11,623 bases of DNA from JACDDK01 sp038198445 (lineage in GTDB: Bacteria > Actinomycetota > Rubrobacteria > Rubrobacterales > Rubrobacteraceae). Within the stretch, counting starts at the first letter, position 1. Each line of letters opens with the position of its first letter. Positions 1-6,744 of the stretch are shown here, piece by piece. Made by a program: the position numbers and the translations under genes. The stretch is taken from NCBI GenBank assembly GCA_038198445.1, contig JBBPZZ010000040.1, positions 1 through 11,623 of the forward strand, written 5' to 3'. The notes below the pieces were generated by a model. The model searched no databases. It saw only the letters and a list, made by a program, of their open reading frames with translations, and was not told the DNA's origin.

Positions 1-99
1 GTCCTTGCACAAAAAGCGCTGCTTTGAGTTGGAGGTCATCCCGTTTCGGACGATATTTTCGCTTTTGCAATGCCGGCATGTAATCTGAAGCGTAACCAT
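1..99 (-). CDS. IS1-family transposase, N-terminal fragment (cut by window edge)
   Basis: Thirty-three codons from an ATG at 99-97 run off the left edge without a stop. The protein starts MVTLQITCRHCKSENIVRNG and continues to RFLCKD. The C-x2-C pair (Cys8, Cys11) and a further Cys near the cut match the zinc-finger that opens InsA-type IS1 transposases, where the pattern is CPxC..VVRNGK...QRYLC..C. The role would be binding the IS ends and supporting transposition. Nothing shows whether the element is intact or active, because the catalytic DDE part is not in view. Recognition is from the motif and the adjacent terminal repeat. Confidence 0.75.
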   Translation of the reverse strand, partial: MVTLQITCRHCKSENIVRNGMTSNSKQRFLCKD

Positions 100-125
100 G
101 ATAGTGAGTGTAGCGCGTCTCTCTC

Positions 126-140
126 CATTGAACCATTACC
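126..140 (-). repeat. Terminal inverted repeat of the IS1-like element
   Basis: On the minus strand this reads GGTAATGGTTCAATG, starting with the GGTAATG typical of IS1-family ends. The following chromosomal bases 141-149 (CCCTACGCA) are the candidate target-site duplication, which is usually 8-9 bases for this family. The partner repeat is outside the window, so pairing could not be tested. Confidence 0.5.
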
Positions 141-345
141 CCCTACGCAAGGCTTATCCGGGAGCTGATCCGGAGGATGTCTGTAAAAAATGTATCAAAG
201 TGTGCAGCAGAAGACCCGAGTATATAACGAGGGTCTATGGAGCCAAGTGTACAATGCCTTGTGTGGTAAGTAGGTAGCTATCCGTGGACGATTTTACGCG
301 CGCAGGTTCGTATGGGTTTCTCCACAACTTGGGAGCTGACGAACC

Positions 346-693
346 ATGCGCATACTAATCACCGTAAAACCGCGGATGTACCGCGAATCGCTCGGACTGG
401 CAATCTACCAGCGCCGCCCGCGCGCCGAGATCTTGCTCGCCCCACCTGAGTCCCTCGACGGGCAGGCGAAACGCTTCGCGCCACAGGTGATCCTGGGCAA
501 CGGCGCTAATATGGAGTTGCCGAAAGGCCTCGATGGCGTGGTGTGCCGTATCCAGGTGCTCTTCAGCAACGGTATGGACGCTGAGATCAGCCTGGGCGGC
601 CGGGTCTGGAAGATAGAAGATATGTGCATAAACGACCTGATCGCGATCCTGGATGAGGTCGAAGGATTGATCCAGGTCGAGATGACACAGTAA
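346..693 (+). CDS. Small receiver-like protein without phosphorylation site (unknown function)
   Basis: This is a 115-residue protein whose start ATG has GGGAG ten bases upstream (331-335). The first 52 residues line up with the receiver domain of the regulator encoded next to it. RILITVKPRMYRESL (2-16) matches RVLLADDHTMFREGL, and PQVILGN (46-52) matches the strand that normally ends in the phospho-acceptor Asp. The acidic pair is Val7-Lys8 and the acceptor position is Asn52, so it should not be phosphorylated. The remaining half (60-115) does not resemble a receiver; it is predicted beta-rich then helical, with no DNA-binding motif or membrane segment seen. It could be a degenerate receiver turned into a protein-interaction module. 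The gene converges on the regulator with only 18 bases between stops. The function is not recognised, and the receiver relation is an inference from the alignment. Confidence 0.7.
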   Translation: MRILITVKPRMYRESLGLAIYQRRPRAEILLAPPESLDGQAKRFAPQVILGNGANMELPKGLDGVVCRIQVLFSNGMDAEISLGGRVWKIEDMCINDLIAILDEVEGLIQVEMTQ

Positions 694-711
694 TGTGGCC
701 TCGCCGTAAGG

Positions 712-1392
712 CTACGCTTCTTGCTCCTCCTGCTCCTCTTCGGTGATCTCGCTGACGGTAATCCAGTCATGGTGAAGGGCCTTCCTCACGGCCTCGCCCC
801 TAGAGCCTACCCCCATCTTCTTGTAGGTATTAGCCAGGTGTCGCTTTATCGTGCCTTCTGCGAGGTAAACCCTGGTGGCTATCTGGCGGTTCGAGAGACC
901 ACGGGCGGCAAGTAGCAGGATCTCCAGCTCCCGAATGGAGAGAACTCCTTCGGAACCCCCTTCGGACTCCTCTAGAAGTTGTCGGGGCATCCCCACGACC
1001 ACGTTCCCGTACTGGGGGCCAAGGGCGGCGGCGCGCACGGCAGCGATCAGGTGCCTCGACGAAGAGCTTTTGAGCACGTAGCCGCTGACCCCAAGCCTCA
1101 GGAGATCCCGCATCGTGGTGGGGTCCTCGAACATGGTTACTATGACGATCTTCGGGGGAGGCTCGACATCACACATCCTATCGAGTGCTTCCTTGGCTCT
1201 CTCGAAGGGCATCTGCACCTGCATGATGACCACGTCAGGCTTTTTCTCCTGGGCTAGGGTCACGGCGCCTTCGTCGTTGGTCGTCTCCCCGACTATCTCC
1301 AGGCCGCCGTAGGTCGTCAAGAGTTCCGCAAGCCCTTCGCGGAACATGGTGTGATCGTCCGCCAAAAGCACCCGAGTTGGACGAGCTTCCAT
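712..1392 (-). CDS. NarL/FixJ-type response regulator with Gln at the phospho-acceptor position
   Basis: A 226-residue regulator with a receiver domain (about 6-125) and a LuxR-type helix-turn-helix (about 151-207, with LSIRELEILLLAARGLSNRQ followed by IATRVYLAEGTIKRHL). Its role is transcription control by binding DNA as a dimer. The receiver keeps the acidic pair Asp12-Asp13, the switch Thr86 and the conserved Lys108. However, the segment PDVVIMQVQMP puts Gln58 (codon CAG) where the family has the phosphorylated Asp. Normal phosphorylation is therefore unlikely, and the protein may be constitutively active, ligand-controlled or regulated by partners. The C-terminus is a Glu/Gln-rich tail (217-226). 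No sensor kinase gene is adjacent. The ATG start at 1392 is the only one that preserves the first beta strand, and the ribosome site in front of it is poor. Family assignment is firm; the target genes are unknown. Confidence 0.92.
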   Translation of the reverse strand: MEARPTRVLLADDHTMFREGLAELLTTYGGLEIVGETTNDEGAVTLAQEKKPDVVIMQVQMPFERAKEALDRMCDVEPPPKIVIVTMFEDPTTMRDLLRLGVSGYVLKSSSSRHLIAAVRAAALGPQYGNVVVGMPRQLLEESEGGSEGVLSIRELEILLLAARGLSNRQIATRVYLAEGTIKRHLANTYKKMGVGSRGEAVRKALHHDWITVSEITEEEQEEQEA

Positions 1393-1667
1393 CCTCTACC
1401 CTGGGTGGGGGGAAAGCATCAACTTTCTTCCAGAAGCCACGCACCCCCCTCTCGCTATCAGGACCGACAAGCCTACATCTTACTATGCAGGCTACACTCA
1501 GGCACTAGTGCGCTACATACTTCTACACATTTACCTCGTGCGGTTGCCGCTTGGGCTTCCAGGGGGCGCGGCAATGGATTAATATGGCTTCCGCCCCGTT
1601 ATCGCGGGACTATCGGGGAAGTCGCGGCCCTCCCGAAGCGGACGGTTCAGAAAAGAGGTTTGCAAAG

Positions 1668-2060
1668 ATGTCGGAGAACATGGCGATGGATCCACGGAAC
1701 TCCACTAGTGTTTACCGCCTAATTGTTAGGCAAGGGTCCGGCGATCCGGAGTTGCTGACCATCGACCTCGACGGCATGCAGACGTTGCCCATCTTCAGTT
1801 GGGAAGAAGAAGCTAGAATGTACCTGAGACTCGGCTGGTTTGAGGAGACCGGCTGGCGGATCGCCATGTACACCTCCGAGAAACTCGTCTCGATGCTCGC
1901 GAAAAATGGTTTGACGGGGGTCCGGTTCGTGGCCCTGGACCCGCTGCCGGAGTTGATCTCACAAGGGATGATCGGTCTGGTGAGCATGAATAAAGAACAG
2001 TTCGTAGGCCATCTCGTTGAGAGAGCAGAGTTCGAGGAAGTAGAATCGCTTGTTCCGTAA
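1668..2060 (+). CDS. Conserved-looking protein of unknown function, 130 aa
   Basis: The frame is open from 1551, but the ATG at 1668 is preferred. It has a purine-rich site (AAAAGAGG, 1651-1658) nine bases upstream, and the preceding residues are low-quality and basic. The protein begins MSENMAMDPRNSTSVYRLIV. It has a compact alpha/beta composition: strand 15-20, LLTIDLDGMQTLPIFSWEEE (29-48), then WRIAMYTSEKLVSMLAKNGL (63-82) and VRFVALDPLPEL (85-96). There is no signal peptide, membrane segment or catalytic motif. The pattern of 'PIF..EEEA' followed by 'VALDP.P' loosely recalls SseB-like N-terminal domains, but this is too weak to name it. The gene is divergent from the response regulator across a 275-base gap and could be under its control, which is inference from position only. 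Confidence 0.7.
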   Translation: MSENMAMDPRNSTSVYRLIVRQGSGDPELLTIDLDGMQTLPIFSWEEEARMYLRLGWFEETGWRIAMYTSEKLVSMLAKNGLTGVRFVALDPLPELISQGMIGLVSMNKEQFVGHLVERAEFEEVESLVP

Positions 2061-2283
2061 GCCAGATCTGGATCGCCATGTGCGCGACTACCGCCATGTG
2101 ACGTCGTCTAGAAGTACGACCCGTGCCGGGGATTCTTTCGAGTAACGTAGTCTCACTTCCAACGGAAACTATAAGGGCTGCCAGATATTTTGTCTAAATG
2201 TTACTCACGCCCGGTTGCGAATCTGATACCTCTTTTCCCGCCACTATTCCCTGTCCTTCAGCCCTAGACACTATGTATTGTAT

Positions 2284-3000
2284 CTACAAATCTCTAGTGT
2301 AAGAGTGTTCTCGCATGCGCTCAGTATTCGGTCGCTTTATCAACTCGAACCGCAGCGGTTGACGGCCGCTGCTCTCCCATAGTTGCTGGAATCGGGACTT
2401 CACTTCGGGCTCGAAGCCGATCACGTACCGTTCCTCGTGCGTCTTCCTCCACCTGCGGTCTCTCTCTGCCAGGTCGAGCATCTCGTCGAGGTAACCGTCC
2501 TGGTCGGTAATAACGCTGATCCAGCCTTCCGGCGTCAGCGCGCGGTGCATCTCACTCAGAAAGCGCTCCGAAAAGATCCGGCGCTTCCGATGCCCCGGCT
2601 TCATCCCCGGATCGGGGAAGTGTAGATAGACTGCCCTCAGCGAGTTTGGAATCAGAATCGGATACACGAGCTGAAAGTCGGCACTCACGAACAGGATGTT
2701 GTCCAACGCCCGCGATGCCGCCGTCTGGATAGCCTTGTACAGCGACTTCATGTGCAGGTCGAACCCGACGAAGTTGACCCCTAGCTCCTTTTGGGCCAGC
2801 GAGCAGAGGAACTCACCGCTCCCACAGCCCACTTCCAGTTCTAGGGGCAGGTCGTTGCCAAATAGAGACATCGAACTGATACTGGGATGCGAATAGGGGT
2901 CGTAGGCCAGCTCGCGCCCCGACATCCAGAGCAGATACTTCTCCGCTGTTTGCTCGTCTGGCGGATCGGCCCTCAGCCTACCGAGCTTTCTTCGCGTCAA
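2284..3000 (-). CDS. trmB: tRNA (guanosine(46)-N7)-methyltransferase TrmB
   Basis: A 238-residue SAM-dependent methyltransferase that makes m7G46 in the variable loop of tRNAs in the cytoplasm. The SAM-binding motif I is LEVGCGSGEF (55-64), and HFPDPG (127-132) followed by HRKRRIF (137-143) is the TrmB hallmark. TDQDGYLDEM (165-174) and the C-terminal SRFQQLWESSGR (202-213) match the tRNA-binding and closing segments. Length is normal for the family. The usual Trp after PDP is Gly132 here. Translation starts at TTG (3000-2998), supported by AAGGA (3010-3006) five bases upstream; no ATG fits the motif spacing. The gene lies 27 bases after the acyl-CoA dehydrogenase stop on the same strand, so the two are probably cotranscribed without obvious functional linkage. 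Confidence 0.93.
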   Translation of the reverse strand: MTRRKLGRLRADPPDEQTAEKYLLWMSGRELAYDPYSHPSISSMSLFGNDLPLELEVGCGSGEFLCSLAQKELGVNFVGFDLHMKSLYKAIQTAASRALDNILFVSADFQLVYPILIPNSLRAVYLHFPDPGMKPGHRKRRIFSERFLSEMHRALTPEGWISVITDQDGYLDEMLDLAERDRRWRKTHEERYVIGFEPEVKSRFQQLWESSGRQPLRFELIKRPNTERMREHSYTRDL

Positions 3001-3027
3001 ACGTATCCTTTCGAGCCCGCCACCGGA

Positions 3028-4215
3028 CTACTGCGCGACCATCTTCTCTTTCGCCTCCTCGGCGCTCTCGGATAACAACGAGCGGGCGATGATCTGGCGG
3101 TTGATCTCACTGGTACCCTCCCCTATCTCGTTGATCTTGACCTGCCGCCAGTAGCGCGCCACCGCGCTCGCTTCCATGAAGCCCTCTCCGCCGTGGATCT
3201 GGACCGCCTGATCCGCTGCCCTCTTTGCCGCCTCCGACGCGAACACTTTCGCCATGCTCGCCTCCCGCCCAAACTTGCGCCCCTGGTCCCTGAGCCACGC
3301 GGCCTTTAGCACCATGTTGCGCGCCAGCTCTATCTCCATCGCCATGTCCGCCAGCTTGAACTGTATGGCCTGGAACTCGGAGATCGCACGCCCAAACTGC
3401 CGCCGCTCTTTAGCCCACGCCAGAGCCTCGTCAAGACAAGCCTGCGCCAATCCCACCGAGAGCGCCGCCACGGCGACCCGCCCGCCGTCCAGCGTCTCCA
3501 GGAACTGCCGGAAGCCCTTGCCCCGCTCGCCGAGCACGTTTCCCTCCGGCACGCGGCAGTCCTCGAAGTAGAGCGGGTGCTGGTCCGCGGCTCGCCAGCC
3601 GAGTTTCTCGTAGGCGGGACCTCGCGTGAAGCCGCGGGTATCTTGCGGGACGATGATGGCGGTTAGCTCCGGTTTGCCGTCCTCTCGCGTGCCGGTTCGG
3701 GCGATGGCGGTGATACCGGCCGTAATATCCGTGCCGGAGTTGGTGATCCACTTCTTCGACCCGTTGATTGCCCACTCTCCTCCATTCAACTCGGCCACTG
3801 TCTCGGTGCCTCCGGCGTCGGTCCCGGCGTTCTCCTCGGTCAACCCGAAGGCCCATAGCCGTTCTCCACTGGCGCACGGGCGCAGGAACTCTTCCTTCTG
3901 ATCCGGCGTGCCGTAAGCGGCTATGGGAGAGCAGCCCAGCGATACGTGCGCCTCCATCGTGATGCCAACCGAGGTGTCGGCGCGCGAGACCTCCTCAAGC
4001 GCCAGGTTGTAGGCGACGAAGTCTCCACCGGAGCCGCCATACTCCTCCGGCAGCGTCAGTCCCATCAGCCCGAGACTCGACATCTCGGCGATTATGTCGT
4101 AGGGGAACTTCTGTTCGCGGTCGAGTTGGGCAGCGCGGTGCCGTATCTCCGCCTGCGCGTAGTCGCGGGCCATTTCCCGCCAACGCTTCTGCTCTTCAGT
4201 AAGGTCGAAGTCCAT
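3028..4215 (-). CDS. Acyl-CoA dehydrogenase
   Basis: A 395-residue FAD-dependent flavoenzyme that introduces the trans-2 double bond into acyl-CoA and passes electrons to ETF. All three family parts are present: the helical N-terminal domain (about 1-120), the beta domain with signature FGLTEENAGTDAGG (123-136) and WITNSGTD (156-163), and the helical C-terminal domain with RRQFGRAISEFQAIQFKLADM (271-291). The final block QIHGGEGFMEASAVARYWRQ (339-358) is followed by INEIGEGTSEI, where Glu366 occupies the catalytic-base position used by short/medium-chain and isovaleryl/glutaryl-type members. The chain-length preference (short, branched or medium) cannot be read from sequence. The ATG start has AGGAGGA six bases upstream (4227-4221). 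It is first in a leftward pair with trmB. The acyl-CoA ligase at 4880-6556 is a plausible pathway partner. Confidence 0.95.
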   Translation of the reverse strand: MDFDLTEEQKRWREMARDYAQAEIRHRAAQLDREQKFPYDIIAEMSSLGLMGLTLPEEYGGSGGDFVAYNLALEEVSRADTSVGITMEAHVSLGCSPIAAYGTPDQKEEFLRPCASGERLWAFGLTEENAGTDAGGTETVAELNGGEWAINGSKKWITNSGTDITAGITAIARTGTREDGKPELTAIIVPQDTRGFTRGPAYEKLGWRAADQHPLYFEDCRVPEGNVLGERGKGFRQFLETLDGGRVAVAALSVGLAQACLDEALAWAKERRQFGRAISEFQAIQFKLADMAMEIELARNMVLKAAWLRDQGRKFGREASMAKVFASEAAKRAADQAVQIHGGEGFMEASAVARYWRQVKINEIGEGTSEINRQIIARSLLSESAEEAKEKMVAQ

Positions 4216-4563
4216 AGCTTTCCTCCTCGTTCCACCTCTCTAGTAGCGGTCATGATATACCGTTCCCGGCGGACGATTTCCTGCCCTGCAGTACGTATTC
4301 GAGTCCTACCTCCCGATATTCGCCCTCGTCAGCTTCGTAGGCATTCTCCTGCTCTCGTAGAATTACCGGATGGATCTCGCCACAAGCTCGCCCGGGTAGC
4401 CCGAGCGCCGCCAAGAGAAAAACATCCCGACAGCCAGGAGTGTGTTCGAGAGCACCACTTCAGAGTCCTCTCGTGATTAATGTTCCGAAACAAATGTTTC
4501 CTTTGGACGTATTAGGGAATACACACAAGCGTTGGCAAACAATCTTGAAGGAGGCACAGAGAA
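4216..4563. other. 348-base intergenic region between divergent genes
   Basis: It holds the ribosome site of the acyl-CoA dehydrogenase at the left end. At the right end it holds a SigB-like promoter (4496-4520), a perfect palindrome GAAAC-AAAT-GTTTC (4487-4500) and the ribosome site AAGGAGG (4548-4554) of the small membrane protein. The centre (about 4280-4470, plus strand) shows no intact gene. It does contain two frame-shifted peptide stretches that recall the start of NADH dehydrogenase subunit A, treated separately as a possible relic. No RNA gene was recognised. Confidence 0.6.
4496..4520 (+). promoter_or_regulatory. SigB-like (general stress sigma) promoter
   Basis: GTTT (4496-4499), a 15-base spacer and GGGAAT (4515-4520) match the SigB-family pattern GTTT-N13-17-GGG(T/A)A(T/A). 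Transcription would start near 4527, leaving a leader of about 37 bases before the ATG at 4564. The downstream gene belongs to a family often induced by general stress, which supports the reading. The -35 overlaps the right half of the palindrome at 4487-4500, so a repressor could also act here. Confidence 0.5.
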
Positions 4564-4833
4564 ATGAGCATAGGTGCAATCTTAGTCTGGATCATTATCG
4601 GGCTGGTAGCCGGTGCGCTGGCGAAACTCATTATGCCAGGCGACGACCCGGGCGGGATCATCGTCACGATCATCATTGGTATAGCGGGGGCCATCGTCGG
4701 CGGTTTCCTTGCGGGCCTCGTCGGAATCGGCGGCGGTGGGATCATCTGGACCATCATAATCGCCACCATAGGCGCGATCATTCTGCTGGCTATCTACCGG
4801 GCAGTAGTGGGCGGCAGAACCGCTCAGCGCTAG
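4564..4833 (+). CDS. GlsB/YeaQ/YmgE-family stress-response membrane protein
   Basis: An 89-residue, strongly hydrophobic protein of the transglycosylase-associated (YeaQ/YmgE/GlsB) family. Three membrane helices are apparent at about 3-21, 31-54 and 59-78. The family's glycine patterns are present: WIIIGLVAGALAKLIMPGDD (9-28), IIIGIAGAIVGGFLAGLVGI (36-55) and ATIGAIILLAIYR (67-79). Members sit in the cytoplasmic membrane. Despite the old name there is no evidence of transglycosylase activity, and the molecular role is unknown. Start choice is secure: AAGGAGG (4548-4554) lies nine bases before the ATG. It is a single-gene unit with its own SigB-like promoter and a terminator 17 bases after the stop, consistent with stress induction. 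Confidence 0.92.
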   Translation: MSIGAILVWIIIGLVAGALAKLIMPGDDPGGIIVTIIIGIAGAIVGGFLAGLVGIGGGGIIWTIIIATIGAIILLAIYRAVVGGRTAQR

Positions 4834-4849
4834 CCCTACAGGGATCTTG

Positions 4850-4881
4850 GAGGGTCGGGTTTCTCACCGGCCCTCTTTTTT
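4850..4881 (+). terminator. Intrinsic (rho-independent) terminator
   Basis: GAGGGTCGG (4850-4858) pairs with CCGGCCCTC (4867-4875) to make a nine-pair stem with one G-U wobble and an eight-base loop, followed directly by six T (4876-4881). It closes the stress-protein transcript. The T run overlaps the stop codon of the converging acyl-CoA synthetase. The opposite strand has no T run after the stem, so it should work only rightward. Confidence 0.88.
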
Positions 4882-6556
4882 ATGCCGTATCCACGGTTGC
4901 GGCTGATTCGAGACCGTATCGCTCGACGGCGTCGTCGCGCAGCTTGTACTTCTGGATCTTGCCGCTCGCCGTCATCGGGTAGTCCTCCACGAAGTCTACG
5001 TACTCCGGCACTTTGAAGTAGGCGATGTTCTCCCGGCAGTAGTCCCGCACGTCCTCGGCGATCAGGCTCGCGCCGGGTTTTAGCTTCACGGCGGCGGCGA
5101 CCTGTTCGCCGTATTTATCGTCCGGAACGCCGTAGACCTGCACGTCGGAGATGTCGGGATGGGTGTAGAGGAACTCTTCGATCTCCCGCGGATAGACGTT
5201 CTCGCCGCCCCGGATGATCATGTCCTTCGCCCGCCCGGTTATCTTGACGTATCCATCCTCGTCCATAACAGCTAGGTCTCCCGTATGCAGCCAGCCCTCC
5301 TGGTCTATCACCTCGCGGGTCTTGTCTTCCATCTTGTAGTAACCCTTCATCACCAAGTAGCCGCGCGTCCACAACTCGCCCTGCTCACCCGGCTCGCAGT
5401 CCCGGCCGGTCTCGACGCTCACGATGCGGACCTCCACGTCAGGGTGGACCCGTCCGACGGTCGAGACTCTTAGCTCTAGCGGGTCGTCGGTGCGGGTCTG
5501 GGTTATGACGGGGCTGGATTCGGTCTGTCCGTAGGCTATGGTGATCTCATCCGCCCCCATCACGTCCACGACCTTCTTCATCACCTCCATCGGACAGGGA
5601 GAGCCGGCCATGATCCCGGTCCGAAGGCTGCTCGTGTCGTACTCCTCGAAGCCCGGGTGCTCCAGTTCCGCTATGAACATCGTCGGCACCCCGAGGACCG
5701 CCGTGCAACGCTCCTTATGTACTGCCTGCAACACCTTCTCCGGTTCGAAGCTCTCGACCGGCACCATCGTACCCTCGTGCGTTACGGTGTTGAGCGTCCC
5801 GAGCACGCACCCGAAGCAGTGGAAGAACGGGACCGGTATGCACACGCGGTCCTCCGGCCCGAGTTCCATGCACTCGCCGATAAGGTAGGCGTTCTTGACG
5901 ATGTTGGTGTGGGTGAGCTGCACGCCTTTCGGGAAGCCCGTCGTGCCGGAGGTGTACTGCATGTTTATTACGTCCTCCGCGTCGAGTGAGGCCTGCCGCT
6001 TGTCCAGCTCCTCGCCAGAGACATCCCGGCCGCGTTCGAGGAACTGTTCGAAGCTCATCACCGGAAGTGTCTCGGGAGGCTTTCCGCCCATTAGGACTAC
6101 ATTCCTTAAATACGGCAGAGCTTCAGCGGAGATCTCGCCGTCTGTAGAGTCTGCGAGTTCGGGGACGGCGCCCTGCAAGATGTCGAGAAAGTCCGCGCCC
6201 CGGGCGCCTTCCGTCAGGAAAAGGGCCGCGGAGTCGGATTGTTCGAGGACGTACTTCAACTCGGCGGCGCGGTAGGCCGGATTTATGGTAACCAATACGG
6301 CGCCCGCCTTGCCGGTGGCGAACTGAAGGATGACCCACTCCGGGACATTCTGGCCCCAGACGGCGACGTGGTCTCCTTTCTTTATCCCCAGCGCCATGAG
6401 CGCGCGGGCACACTCTTCCACAACCTGTTTGAACTCGCTGTAGGTGTAGCGCAGGTCCCGATCCGCGTATACCAGGGCTTCATCATCCGGGCGGCGTTCG
6501 GTTACGAGATCTAGAAGTCCTCCAACGGTCAGGCCGTCAATATCTTCCGGGCGCAT
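4880..6556 (-). CDS. AMP-forming acyl-CoA synthetase (ACSF2/FadD-like)
   Basis: A 558-residue ANL-superfamily ligase that activates a carboxylic acid with ATP to an acyl-adenylate and then a CoA thioester. Core motifs are in order: P-loop QYTSGTTGFPKG (200-211), AYGQTESSPV (341-350), GWLHTGDLA (421-429) with the ATP-ribose Asp427, GRAKDMIIRGGENVYPREIE (441-460) with hinge Arg442, and SGKIQKYKL (531-539) carrying the catalytic Lys533. The IQKYKLR ending resembles the ACSF2/YngI-type medium-chain or branched-acid ligases more than long-chain FadD. The exact substrate is not readable. The ATG start has AGGAGG five bases upstream (6567-6562). There is no signal peptide, so it should be cytosolic or membrane-peripheral. 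The stop overlaps the terminator of the converging stress gene. It could supply acyl-CoA to the dehydrogenase at 3028-4215. Confidence 0.93.
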   Translation of the reverse strand: MRPEDIDGLTVGGLLDLVTERRPDDEALVYADRDLRYTYSEFKQVVEECARALMALGIKKGDHVAVWGQNVPEWVILQFATGKAGAVLVTINPAYRAAELKYVLEQSDSAALFLTEGARGADFLDILQGAVPELADSTDGEISAEALPYLRNVVLMGGKPPETLPVMSFEQFLERGRDVSGEELDKRQASLDAEDVINMQYTSGTTGFPKGVQLTHTNIVKNAYLIGECMELGPEDRVCIPVPFFHCFGCVLGTLNTVTHEGTMVPVESFEPEKVLQAVHKERCTAVLGVPTMFIAELEHPGFEEYDTSSLRTGIMAGSPCPMEVMKKVVDVMGADEITIAYGQTESSPVITQTRTDDPLELRVSTVGRVHPDVEVRIVSVETGRDCEPGEQGELWTRGYLVMKGYYKMEDKTREVIDQEGWLHTGDLAVMDEDGYVKITGRAKDMIIRGGENVYPREIEEFLYTHPDISDVQVYGVPDDKYGEQVAAAVKLKPGASLIAEDVRDYCRENIAYFKVPEYVDFVEDYPMTASGKIQKYKLRDDAVERYGLESAATVDTA

Positions 6557-6744
6557 CTATTCCTCCTGATTTCCGTTCCCCACGGTAGCCAGGAGTGTAA
6601 CAGTAGGTTCAACTGGCGCAAGCGGTTTGGCCGTCATCTTGTTGGGCGTGTGATCGGTTGCGTTGTACACTTCGTATTCTGGTGTGAGGTCCGAAGGATT
6701 GACCGGGCGCGGCTTCGCGCGGATTGGCGGTAAGAATTCTTCAC

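Larger units (their letters stand above)
1..140 (-). mobile_element. IS1-family insertion sequence, one end only
   Basis: The window begins inside an insertion sequence read leftward. It contains the first 33 codons of an IS1-type transposase (InsA-like zinc finger) and, about 27-41 bases upstream of its start, an outward end that reads GGTAATGGTTCAATG on the minus strand. IS1-family ends typically begin GGT(A/G)ATG and lie a few tens of bases before insA, so the geometry fits. The element boundary is placed at about 140, and could be a base or three further right because of a C run at 139-143. The other end and most of the transposase lie outside the window. Confidence 0.65.

Noticed and set aside
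212..236. Inverted repeat AGACCC...GGGTCT around TATATAA
   Set aside because: It has only six pairs with a 13-base loop and no recognisable -35 at proper spacing. It could be a promoter for the gene at 346, but evidence is insufficient.
1502..1511. Perfect palindrome GCACTAGTGC between the divergent regulator and unknown gene
   Set aside because: A ten-base palindrome is expected about once in 1,000 bases by chance, and no second copy or promoter supports it as an operator.
1594..1618. CCCCG...CGGGG inverted repeat and TATCG(C/G)GGGA direct repeat before the 1668 gene
   Set aside because: The arms are short in GC-rich sequence, with no promoter match nearby.
1551..1667. N-terminal extension of the unknown protein at 1668-2060
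   Set aside because: The extra 39 residues are disordered and unlike the rest, whereas a purine-rich ribosome site precedes the ATG at 1668.
3431..3877. A 148-codon open frame antiparallel-phase within the acyl-CoA dehydrogenase
   Set aside because: The Arg-rich translation has no motif, and the overlapping dehydrogenase is complete with all signatures.
4440..4982. A 180-codon plus-strand frame covering the small stress protein
   Set aside because: Its His/Arg-rich translation is an out-of-frame reading of the GlsB-like gene and runs through the terminator into the acyl-CoA synthetase.
6724..6744. TTG start for the serine hydrolase, seven codons before the ATG
   Set aside because: There is no ribosome site before it, and it sits directly after a GCGCG-GCTT-CGCGC hairpin (6707-6720). 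The ATG gives a conventional basic start before the membrane helix, though support there is also weak.
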